Positions 55,245-62,548 of a DNA stretch of 64,000 bases are shown one piece after another. Where the stretch lies: the NCBI RefSeq assembly GCF_014203715.1, contig NZ_JACHJP010000006.1, forward strand, positions 248,001-312,000. Direction: 5' to 3'. Made by a program: the position numbers and the translations under genes. The stretch is from Streptosporangium saharense. GTDB lineage: Bacteria > Actinomycetota > Actinomycetes > Streptosporangiales > Streptosporangiaceae. The notes beneath the pieces were generated by a model. It saw only the letters and a list, made by a program, of their open reading frames with translations, was not told the origin of the DNA and did no database searches. Each line of letters opens with the position of its first letter. Position 1 is the stretch's first letter.

Positions 55245-56258
55245 TCAGCGCTGGGCGAGGTACTGTCGGCCCAGGTCGCGCAGGCGCTCGTGGGCCGACT
55301 CGTAGACACCGCCGCGCCCACCGAGGTAGGCCTTGGGGAGCTTGGCGACCATCGTGTAGTTGCTGTCGCAGACGTTGCCGACCGGCGCCTCACCGATCTG
55401 GCTGACCAGCTGGTAGGCGTCCAGGGTCTCCAGGCCGGTGATCTCCGAGGTCCAGGTGACCAGGTCGTGCTGGCTGATCCGGTAGGCGTCCTCAAGCGGG
55501 CGGGCCGAGCCGGTCGACATCAGGCTAGTGTCGTCCTCAAGGCGCGGCCACGGGGTGGTGACGCCCTTGATCAGCTCGACCGCGACCACGGTGTTCATCG
55601 CCGACTCCACGGCCGTGCCGCACACCTCGCCGTGGCCCTGGCGGGCGTGCCCGTCGCCGACGGCGAACAGGCCACCCTCCACGTTGACACCGAGGTAGAC
55701 GGTCACCCCGGCACGCAACTCGGGAGTGTCCATGTTGCCGCCGTGGGCGTCCGGGGTGATCGTCATCCGGGCCTCGGAGGCGCCGGGGGCGACACCGACG
55801 GTGCCGTGCATCGGGTCGAGCGGCAACTCGACAGTGAAGTCGCTGTTACGGGCGTGGTAACGCGCCACCCCCGCCGCGACGTCGATGTCGTAACGCCAGA
55901 CGACCTCGTCGAGCGGCGGGGTGAGCATGGCGGTGGTGTGCGTGCCGGTCAGCGCCCCGAAGTGCGGGAACGTCGCCGATACCGCCCAGTCCCTGGCGGG
56001 CTCGATGGAGACGAAGTGCAGCGCCAGCGTGTCGCCGGGCTGGGCGCCCTCCACGTGGAAGGGGCCGGTCACCGGGTTCAGGTAGGGGAACTCGCAGACC
56101 TGTGAGGGCAGGTCCTCGACGGAGCGGACCAGGCCGCCGAAGCAGTCCTCGGTGTACAGCTCAAGAATGGTGCCCGGCTTGACCGTGCCGACGGCCTGCC
56201 TGCCGCCGAAGGTGTAGCTGAGCTCCTCGGGGGAGGGCCGGTAGGAGACGACGTTCAC
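55245..56258 (-). CDS. Acetamidase/formamidase (FmdA/AmdA family)
   Basis: 337 aa. It hydrolyses a short-chain amide to ammonia and the acid. Family segments include FHVEGAQPGDTLALHFVSIE, FPHFGALTGT, ITPDAHGGNMDT and VGDGHARQGHGEVCGTAVE, carrying conserved His and Asp residues. The start is GTG at 56258 overlapping the stop of a 29-codon ORF. It is the last gene of an operon with an APC permease and an AmiC-like binding protein, so amides are likely imported and used as nitrogen source. The exact substrate is not certain. Confidence 0.88.
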   Translation of the reverse strand: MNVVSYRPSPEELSYTFGGRQAVGTVKPGTILELYTEDCFGGLVRSVEDLPSQVCEFPYLNPVTGPFHVEGAQPGDTLALHFVSIEPARDWAVSATFPHFGALTGTHTTAMLTPPLDEVVWRYDIDVAAGVARYHARNSDFTVELPLDPMHGTVGVAPGASEARMTITPDAHGGNMDTPELRAGVTVYLGVNVEGGLFAVGDGHARQGHGEVCGTAVESAMNTVVAVELIKGVTTPWPRLEDDTSLMSTGSARPLEDAYRISQHDLVTWTSEITGLETLDAYQLVSQIGEAPVGNVCDSNYTMVAKLPKAYLGGRGGVYESAHERLRDLGRQYLAQR

Positions 56259-56344
56259 CGCACACCCGTCCGGCCGAGGTTCGTCACCGAGCCGGGGAGG
56301 GCCGAGGTGAGACCCTCCTCCACCTCAAGAAAGATTTCGGGCAT
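56255..56344 (-). CDS. Tiny ORF coupled to the amidase gene
   Basis: 29 codons: MPEIFLEVEEGLTSALPGSV, then a short basic tail. It has AAGGACA five bases before its ATG and its stop overlaps the amidase GTG (GTGA). The permease ends 67 bases upstream. No CxxC or membrane segment is present. It may be a translational coupler or a small subunit. Recognition is by position and ribosome-binding site only. Confidence 0.45.
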   Translation of the reverse strand: MPEIFLEVEEGLTSALPGSVTNLGRTGVR

Positions 56345-56411
56345 CTACTGTCCTTGCGTGAATCGGAAGGGGGAGTGACGCGGGGGGTGTGCGGCTTGCG
56401 TCGCGGAGGAT

Positions 56412-57806
56412 CTACTTCAGGGGGGCGTCGTGGGACTCGCCGAGGGCGGCCAGCAGGGGACGGCGGCCGTAGGCGAAGAAGGTGGCGAGCACCAGCAGGC
56501 CGATCGCGAGCCAGACGATGCCCACGACCTGGGCGGCGATGCTGGCGTTGATCACCACGTAGACCAGGATGCCGAACCCGATCAGCGGGGCGATCAGGTG
56601 CCGCCACAGGTCGCGGCTGCCCTTCTTGAAGAAGTAGTGCACGATCACCGACAGGTGCAGCGCCAGGAAGGCGGTCATCGCGCCGAAGTTGACAAGGCTG
56701 CTGATCAGCGCGATGCCGTCCTCACGGTTGGCCAGGAAGAGACCGACGGCCAGGGAGACGAGGGCGACCAGGAGGGTGGCGTTGACCGGGACCTTGTTCT
56801 TCGGGTGGATCTTGGCCAGGAAGGCGGGGAGCTGGCGGTCACGGGCCATGGCGTACAGCAGACGCGAGGTGGCGGCCTGGGCGACCAGGGAGTTGGCGAA
56901 GCCCCAGGCGATGGCGGTGGAGACCGCGGTCAGGATGCCCAGCCAGTGGCCCCCGGCGAACTCCGCCATGTCGTAGAAGGCGGTGCCGTTGGGGTCGCCA
57001 CCGCTCAGGAGCTGGCTGCGGTTGGGGGTGAGCAGCGCGCCGATCCAGGTCTGCACGATGAACAGGGCACCGGCCAGGCCCAGCGCGGCGATCATCGAGC
57101 GGCCGATCTTGTGGCTGTCGACCTTGCTCTCCTCGGCCAGCATGGAGATTCCGTCGAAACCGAGGAAGGACAGCACCGCGACGGAGACCGCGCCGAAGGC
57201 AAGTGGCCAGGAGAAGGTGTCGGGGTTGAACAATGGAGTCAACGCGCCGGTCTGCGCCTTGCCCTGGATGAGCGCGAACAGGCCGATGAGGATGAAGATC
57301 GCGAGCACGATGAGCTCGGCGATCAGCATGTACCTCGTGACCCTCGCGGTCATCTGGATGCCGGTGTAGTTGACGATCGTGTTGAGGACGACGAACACCA
57401 GCAGCCAGGCCCACACCGGCAGCGGCACGAACGACGCCATCGCGAGGCTGGCGATGAGGTAGAGCAGCGCGGGCACCAGGACGTAGTCGAGCAGCATCGC
57501 CCAGCCGGCCATGAAGCCGACGGGGCCGACGATTCCCCGGCCCGCGTAGGTGTAGACCGAACCGGCCATCGGGAAGGCCTTGGCCATCTGCGAGTAGGAG
57601 AACGCGGTGAAGGCCATGGCGACCATGCCGATGATGTACGCGAGCGCGACCATGCCACCGGACGCCTGGAAGACGCTTCCGAAGATCCCGAAGGGGGCGA
57701 TCGGGACCATGAAGATCAGTCCGTAGATCAGCAGGTCGTTGAAGCTCAGCGTCCTTCGGAGCTCCTGCCGGTACCCGAACTGTTCCAGGGAGGGGTCAGT
57801 AGTCAT
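56412..57806 (-). CDS. APC-family amino acid/amide permease
   Basis: 464 aa with about twelve membrane helices. APC landmarks are LSFNDLLIYGLIFMVPIAPF near the N-terminus, FLGFDGISMLAEESK and ATSRLLYAMARDRQLPAFLA. Operon position between an AmiC-like sensor and an acetamidase suggests it carries amides or a derived compound, but the family mostly moves amino acids and amines. The ATG has AGGAG upstream. A palindrome TTGCAGAGGCAA lies 65 bases upstream. Confidence 0.87.
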   Translation of the reverse strand: MTTDPSLEQFGYRQELRRTLSFNDLLIYGLIFMVPIAPFGIFGSVFQASGGMVALAYIIGMVAMAFTAFSYSQMAKAFPMAGSVYTYAGRGIVGPVGFMAGWAMLLDYVLVPALLYLIASLAMASFVPLPVWAWLLVFVVLNTIVNYTGIQMTARVTRYMLIAELIVLAIFILIGLFALIQGKAQTGALTPLFNPDTFSWPLAFGAVSVAVLSFLGFDGISMLAEESKVDSHKIGRSMIAALGLAGALFIVQTWIGALLTPNRSQLLSGGDPNGTAFYDMAEFAGGHWLGILTAVSTAIAWGFANSLVAQAATSRLLYAMARDRQLPAFLAKIHPKNKVPVNATLLVALVSLAVGLFLANREDGIALISSLVNFGAMTAFLALHLSVIVHYFFKKGSRDLWRHLIAPLIGFGILVYVVINASIAAQVVGIVWLAIGLLVLATFFAYGRRPLLAALGESHDAPLK

Positions 57807-57870
57807 GGAACGACTCCTAAAAGAGATGTTGCGAGCGTCACTTTAGGACGAATCCTTGAAAAGGAAAAGT

Positions 57871-57882
57871 TTGCAGAGGCAA
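57871..57882. promoter_or_regulatory. TTGCAGAGGCAA palindrome and a shared TTGCAGAG word in the amide cluster
   Basis: TTGC-AGAG-GCAA is a perfect palindrome with a 4-base spacer between the AmiC-like stop and the permease start. The same eight bases, TTGCAGAG, recur at 58977-58984 in the divergent gap beside the AmiC-like start. They are candidate sites for the neighbouring MarR regulator. With short sequences this could be chance. Confidence 0.35.
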
Positions 57883-57886
57883 CTTG

Positions 57887-58975
57887 TTAACGAACGATGT
57901 CGAAATCGAGACCGTCCGCCCTGCCGATGTGGGCGCCCCGCCGTACACCGTGGTCCTGGAGGGTCAGGCGTCCCCGCGCGGTGACGATCGAGGTGCCGTC
58001 CGCGACCTCGTCGAGCACAGGCACGTGGAGGGTTCCCGCGCGTCTCGCGAGCGCCGCGAGCATCAGCACCGCCTCATAGCAGCCCTGGCCGTGCCCGTTG
58101 AGCAACGGCGCATTTGATCCGAAACGGCGAGTGTAACGCTCTCCCAGGCTCAGGCTGTCATCGGTGACGAGGCTGGAGAAATACCCCATAGCGCCGTACA
58201 GCTCGCCGGTGTCGTCGCCGCCGATGCCGAGCAGTCCGTGCTCCTCAAGGGCCCCGCAGAGCCGGGGGAAACCCAGGCCCGCCGCGGTGAAGGCGCGGTT
58301 GAAGTCGACCAGGTCACTGCCGATCAGGCTGAGCAGCACGGCGTCGGGCCTGCTGGCGACCAGGTGGTCCAGGATCCTGGACAGGTCGGGCCTGCCGTAC
58401 GGGACGTAGCGCTCGCCGACGACCGTCGCCCCGCGTGAGGCGAGATAGCGCCGGGTGGCCCCGTGGACCAGGCGCGGCCAGATGTAGTCGTTGCCGAGCA
58501 GAAACCACCGCTTCGCGCGCCGCAGCTCGATCAGCCAGTCAAGGCCGGGCTTGAGCTGCCGTTCCGGAGTCTCCCCGAGGAAGTAGACACCCGGGGAGCG
58601 GCCACCGCCCTCGTAGGGCGGGGAGTAGACGAACGGCAGACGCCCGCCGAGCGCCCGCACGATCGCGATCCGGACGTCGCTGCCACAGGTGCCGACGACC
58701 GCGTCGATCACCTTGCCGCGCGCCAGTTCCCCGACCTCCGCGGCCACCTCCTCCGCGGGCCGTCCTCCGTCGATGAGAACCAGTTCGACCGGTCTGCCGA
58801 GAATGCCGCCGGATAGATTTACCTCGTCCGAGGCGAGGACGGCGCAGTTGATCGCGCATGGGCCTACAAGCCCGAGAACCCCGGAGATGGGGACCACGAG
58901 CCCGACGCGTAGGGCGACCCCTTGGAGGAGCTGCGCTTCCAGGGGTTCGATCACTGGTGTGATGGCTTCAGCCAC
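57887..58975 (-). CDS. Cytosolic AmiC-like periplasmic-binding-fold protein
   Basis: 362 aa of the family 6 binding-protein fold (VALRVGLVVPISGVLGLVGP, VVGTCGSDVRIAIVRAL, FLLGNDYIWPRLVHGATR, HGQGCYEAVLML). There is no signal peptide or lipobox: the N-terminus MAEAITPVIEPLEAQ is hydrophilic. It therefore resembles Pseudomonas AmiC, a cytosolic amide sensor that restrains the antiterminator AmiR, rather than an ABC transporter component. The GTG has AAGGAGG upstream. It is the first gene of the operon with the permease and amidase. No AmiR homologue is visible. Confidence 0.8.
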   Translation of the reverse strand: MAEAITPVIEPLEAQLLQGVALRVGLVVPISGVLGLVGPCAINCAVLASDEVNLSGGILGRPVELVLIDGGRPAEEVAAEVGELARGKVIDAVVGTCGSDVRIAIVRALGGRLPFVYSPPYEGGGRSPGVYFLGETPERQLKPGLDWLIELRRAKRWFLLGNDYIWPRLVHGATRRYLASRGATVVGERYVPYGRPDLSRILDHLVASRPDAVLLSLIGSDLVDFNRAFTAAGLGFPRLCGALEEHGLLGIGGDDTGELYGAMGYFSSLVTDDSLSLGERYTRRFGSNAPLLNGHGQGCYEAVLMLAALARRAGTLHVPVLDEVADGTSIVTARGRLTLQDHGVRRGAHIGRADGLDFDIVR

Positions 58976-59049
58976 ATTGCAGAGTATCCTCCTTGAAGGA
59001 CGGGTATGGGAGGCCCGTTACTCACCCGGGATACAGACGGGAGCTTCAC

Positions 59050-59586
59050 ATGGTGACGACCGGGCTGGGATCCTCGCTGGCCTATCTGCTCAGCCGCGCT
59101 GAGCGGAGTGTCAACCGGGGTCTCGCCGCCGCGCTCACCGCTGAGGACGTCAGCGTCGAGCAGTGGCGCATACTTCGTGCCCTCGCCGACGATTGCGGTC
59201 ACTCGATGGGGGATCTGGCCGAGACGGTCCTGATGCCGCATCCGACGCTTACCAAGGCGATCGACCGGCTCATCGACCGCGCGTTCGTCTATCGCGGCCA
59301 CGATCCGGCCGACCGCCGCAGGGTCGCGGTCTTCCTCGCCGACCGTGGTGCCGAGCTGCTCGCCCGCGTCGAGGGCGCCATCGCCGAGCATCACAGGGAG
59401 ATCGAGGCCGCCTACGGCACCGAGCGCACGGAACAACTCATGGGCGAGCTGGAACGGCTGGTCAAGGCCCTGAACGAGGGGCCCGCTGAACGACCGCCGA
59501 CCGAGCGACTCGCCGGACCCCCTGGCAGGCTCGCTGAGCGCTTCGCCGAGCGCGACGGCACCGCCGTCCCCGCGCTGCGCTCCTGA
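59050..59586 (+). CDS. MarR-family transcriptional regulator
   Basis: 178 aa from the ATG preceded by GGGAG. The winged helix-turn-helix has EQWRILRALADDCGHSMGDL, LMPHPTLTKAIDRLIDRAFV and DPADRRRVAVFLADRGAEL. It is divergent from the AmiC-like gene by about 75 bp, so it probably controls the amide operon. The C-terminal 35 residues are a Pro/Arg-rich tail (ERPPTERLAGPPGRLAERF) beyond the normal MarR length. A GC hairpin follows. Confidence 0.9.
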   Translation: MVTTGLGSSLAYLLSRAERSVNRGLAAALTAEDVSVEQWRILRALADDCGHSMGDLAETVLMPHPTLTKAIDRLIDRAFVYRGHDPADRRRVAVFLADRGAELLARVEGAIAEHHREIEAAYGTERTEQLMGELERLVKALNEGPAERPPTERLAGPPGRLAERFAERDGTAVPALRS

Positions 59587-59624
59587 GCTCTCCGCCGCCC
59601 TCCTGGGGGCGGCCAGAGCCGTAC

Positions 59625-59651
59625 GGCCCGGCCCCGAGCGGGGACCGGGCC
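59625..59651. terminator. GC hairpin between marR and the dehydrogenase-like gene
   Basis: GGCCCGG (59625-59631) pairs with CCGGGCC (59645-59651), and CCCC (59632-59635) with GGGG (59640-59643), leaving a bulged A. It lies between convergent genes. Confidence 0.6.
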
Positions 59652-59694
59652 TTCGCAGCGCTCTGAGCAGGCGCCCTGAGCAGGGCAGATGAGG

Positions 59695-60750
59695 TCAGAA
59701 CCGGGCGCCGTGAGCCTGGGCGACCCGTCCGACGGCGACGGCCCAGGCGGCCTGGCGCAGGGTGATCCCGCGCTCCGCCGCCGTCGCCGCGACCGTGTCG
59801 AAGCACCGCCCCGCGAGGTCGGGACGGGAGGCGAGCACCCCGCCCGCGCCGGTCAGGACGTCGGGGAGCACGACGGTCCCCGCCTCGGCGAGGACCAGGT
59901 CGGCCTCCGGCGACAGCGGCCCGTCCACCGCCTCGGCCACGAGAGGGGCCCTGACGCGACGGACCTGATCGACGGTGACCGGGGCGGCCAGCACGAGCAC
60001 GTCGAACGCCTCCCCGCCGGAGGCCGCGACCACCCGGCAGCCCTCCCGTGCCAGGTGGGAGGCGGTCAGCCGCGCGGTCTCACCGGATCCGTGCACCGCG
60101 ACCGTACGGCCCCGCCGTGTCCCCGAGGCCCGCAGCACGGCCGCCGCCACCCCGAAGGCCGTGGCCACGGCCTCGCCGGGCGCCGGAAAAGCAGGCTGGA
60201 CCGAGTGCTGGACCGAGTGGCTGTCGGCCATCCAGGCGGCGAGCCGCTCGTCGGAGTCCGGATCCGGGGCGGGGACCTCCCCGTCCGAGCCGGTGATCGT
60301 CATGATCTCGTTGACGTAGCGCCTGGTCACCCGTTCGAGCTCCCTGGCCTCCAGGCTCGCGGGATCGACGCGCACGCCTCCCCGCGCCCCGCCGTACGGC
60401 ACGCCGGCGAGCGCGTGTTTCCAGGTCGTGACCATGGCCAGCGCGGTGACCTCCCGCAGGTCGGCGGAGGGGGCGAAACGCGTGCCGCCCCTGGCCGGGC
60501 CGAGGACGGTGCTGTGCTGCACCCTGAAGCCCTGGACGACGTCGGTGCGGCCGTCCGCGCGGCGGACCGGCACCGAGACGGTCAGTGAGCGGCGGGGGGT
60601 GGCGAGCATCGCGCGCAGGCCGTCGTCGAGGCCGAGCAGGAGGGCCGTCTCGTCGAGGCGGCGCAGGGCGGCGTCGAGCGGGGATTTCCGTAGGGGATCG
60701 TGACCGGTGAGGGCGGTCGCCGGCGTCGTTGACGGCACCGTGAGGGTCAT
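59695..60750 (-). CDS. Glutamate/leucine dehydrogenase-family protein lacking the catalytic lysine
   Basis: 351 aa from the ATG with GGAGG upstream. It shares the amino-acid dehydrogenase fold. The family positions K89, K113, K125 and D165 (Clostridium numbering) map with identical spacing to R87 (GPARGGTRF), K111 (TTWKHAL), R123 (YGGARGGV) and D163 (APDPDS). So K113 and the Asp are kept, but the catalytic K125 and the substrate-binding K89 are arginine. The nucleotide loop is GSGETA. The chain is shorter than the usual 420-450 aa. It may have lost dehydrogenase activity or changed substrate. Confidence 0.8.
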   Translation of the reverse strand: MTLTVPSTTPATALTGHDPLRKSPLDAALRRLDETALLLGLDDGLRAMLATPRRSLTVSVPVRRADGRTDVVQGFRVQHSTVLGPARGGTRFAPSADLREVTALAMVTTWKHALAGVPYGGARGGVRVDPASLEARELERVTRRYVNEIMTITGSDGEVPAPDPDSDERLAAWMADSHSVQHSVQPAFPAPGEAVATAFGVAAAVLRASGTRRGRTVAVHGSGETARLTASHLAREGCRVVAASGGEAFDVLVLAAPVTVDQVRRVRAPLVAEAVDGPLSPEADLVLAEAGTVVLPDVLTGAGGVLASRPDLAGRCFDTVAATAAERGITLRQAAWAVAVGRVAQAHGARF

Positions 60751-60940
60751 GAGGTCAGGCCTCCAGTGGTGAGCGGAGCGCCATTGCTCCACTCGTGGCG
60801 GTTTGTGATGATCAGACTATTTATGGGTTCTTTGCCGTGCCAAGATGGATACGTTGCGGACTGGTGACCGTTTTTTGTGCGTTTCCCCAATGTGATGGGA
60901 CAGTCGTTATCCGGATGGCCCGCCGGGCAGAGACACACCT

Positions 60941-60966
60941 CGGAACGGCGGGAACCTGCCGTTCCG
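60941..60966 (+). promoter_or_regulatory. 5' leader hairpin before the PhoD-like gene
   Basis: CGGAACGGC (60941-60949) pairs with GCCGTTCCG (60958-60966) with an 8-base loop, ending 16 bases before the ATG. It may affect translation. The 230-bp divergent region upstream of it is AT-richer than its surroundings and probably holds both promoters. Confidence 0.4.
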
Positions 60967-60982
60967 CGATGGGCTTGAGGGG

Positions 60983-62548
60983 ATGAACGTGCCGGAACTT
61001 GTGGTCGGGCCGCTGCTGCGTCATGTGGACGGCACGGGCGCCTCGGTCTGGGTCGAGACGAGCGCGCCGTGCGAGGTGACCGTCGAGGTGGGCGGAGTCG
61101 AGGCGGGCGCGGAGACCTTCTCCGTCCACGGCCACCACTACGCCGTCGTGGACGTCGCGGGGGAGGGGACCTACGAGGTCCGCCTCGACGGGGAGACCGT
61201 GTGGCCGCAGCCGGACCGCCCGGCCAGTCACGTTCGGTTCCTGGATCCGGACGGCCCGAAAAAGGTGATGTTCGGCTCGTGCAGGACCAGCGTGCCGCAC
61301 GACGCCTCGCACACCATCTCCCACGGCGTGGACGTCCTGCGCGCCTACGCCCGAGCCTTGGTGGACAGGCCCCGGGAGGAGTGGCCTGACCTGCTCCTGC
61401 TGCTCGGTGACCAGGTCTACGCCGACGAGCCGTCCGCCGAGATGCTGGAGTTCGTCGCCGCGCGCAGGGACACCGAGCCCAAGACCGAGATCGCCGACTT
61501 CGAGGAGTACGCCGAGCTGTACCGGCAGGCGTGGACCGACCCGGAGATCCGCTGGATCCTCTCGACAGTGCCCAGCGCGATGATCTTCGATGACCACGAC
61601 CTGCGCGACGACTTCAACACCTCCGCCTCCTGGCGGGAGAAGATGGCCAAGGTCCCCTGGTGGCGCAGGAGGGTGGTTTCCGGGCTCGGCGCCTACTGGG
61701 TCTACCAGCACCTGGGCAACCTGTCCCCGGCCGAGCGCGCCGCCGACGAGCTGTTCGGCAAGCTGCGCGCCGCCGAGGGAGACGGGGGAGAGCTGCTCGA
61801 CGCCTTCGCCGAGCACGCCTACGAGGTCCCGGTGGACAGCAGGTGGAGCTACTCCCGCGACCTCGGCGGCACCCGGCTGATCATGCTCGACTCCCGCTGC
61901 GCCAGGCAGCTCACCCCCGGTGACCGGCGCATGATCGACCCGGTCGAGTGGGAGTGGCTCGTCGAGCAGCTCGACCGGGAGGGCGCGGAGCGCTTCGTGA
62001 TCGGCACCTCGGTGCCGTTCCTGCTGCCCGCGGGCATCCACCACATCCAGAACTGGAACGAGGAACTCGCCCAGGGAGCCTGGGGCAGGCGGGTCGCCCG
62101 TTGGTCGGAGGCCCTGCGCCAGGCCGTCGACCTCGAACACTGGGCCGCCTTCCGCCGCTCCTTCGAGGACCTGTCCACGCTGCTGGCGAAGGTCGGCAAA
62201 CCGGTCGTCCTGCTCTCCGGCGACGTGCACTACTCCTACGTGGCCAAGGCCGACGGGCTGCCCATCTACCAGCTCGTGTGCTCGCCGATCCGCAACCCGC
62301 TGAGCCGTACGCTCAGGCTGGCCAACATCATCGCGCAGTTCGGCCTGGCCACCCTGGTCGGCGGCTGGCTGTCACGGCTCGCGCGTATCCCCAAGCCGCC
62401 GTTCGCCTGGCGCGTCACCAACGGCCCGTGGTTCTCCAACGCCCTGGCCACCCTGTCCCTGGACACCACGCCGCCCCAGGCCCGCTGGGACACCGCCACG
62501 GTCTCCGGGGACGACGTCTACGAGGTCACCACGGTCCCGCTCGGCTGA
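60983..62548 (+). CDS. PhoD-family alkaline phosphatase-like metallophosphoesterase
   Basis: 521 aa. Core motifs of the PhoD-like metallophosphatase domain are VMFGSCRTSVPH, LLLLLGDQVYADEPS, SAMIFDDHDLRDDFN and VVLLSGDVHYSYVAK. No signal peptide is seen, so unlike Tat-exported PhoD it is probably cytosolic. An N-terminal beta domain (about 1-90) precedes the catalytic part. The ATG has GAGGGG immediately upstream, and an in-frame GTG two codons later is possible. Its 3' end overlaps the convergent mannosyltransferase gene. Confidence 0.85.
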   Translation: MNVPELVVGPLLRHVDGTGASVWVETSAPCEVTVEVGGVEAGAETFSVHGHHYAVVDVAGEGTYEVRLDGETVWPQPDRPASHVRFLDPDGPKKVMFGSCRTSVPHDASHTISHGVDVLRAYARALVDRPREEWPDLLLLLGDQVYADEPSAEMLEFVAARRDTEPKTEIADFEEYAELYRQAWTDPEIRWILSTVPSAMIFDDHDLRDDFNTSASWREKMAKVPWWRRRVVSGLGAYWVYQHLGNLSPAERAADELFGKLRAAEGDGGELLDAFAEHAYEVPVDSRWSYSRDLGGTRLIMLDSRCARQLTPGDRRMIDPVEWEWLVEQLDREGAERFVIGTSVPFLLPAGIHHIQNWNEELAQGAWGRRVARWSEALRQAVDLEHWAAFRRSFEDLSTLLAKVGKPVVLLSGDVHYSYVAKADGLPIYQLVCSPIRNPLSRTLRLANIIAQFGLATLVGGWLSRLARIPKPPFAWRVTNGPWFSNALATLSLDTTPPQARWDTATVSGDDVYEVTTVPLG

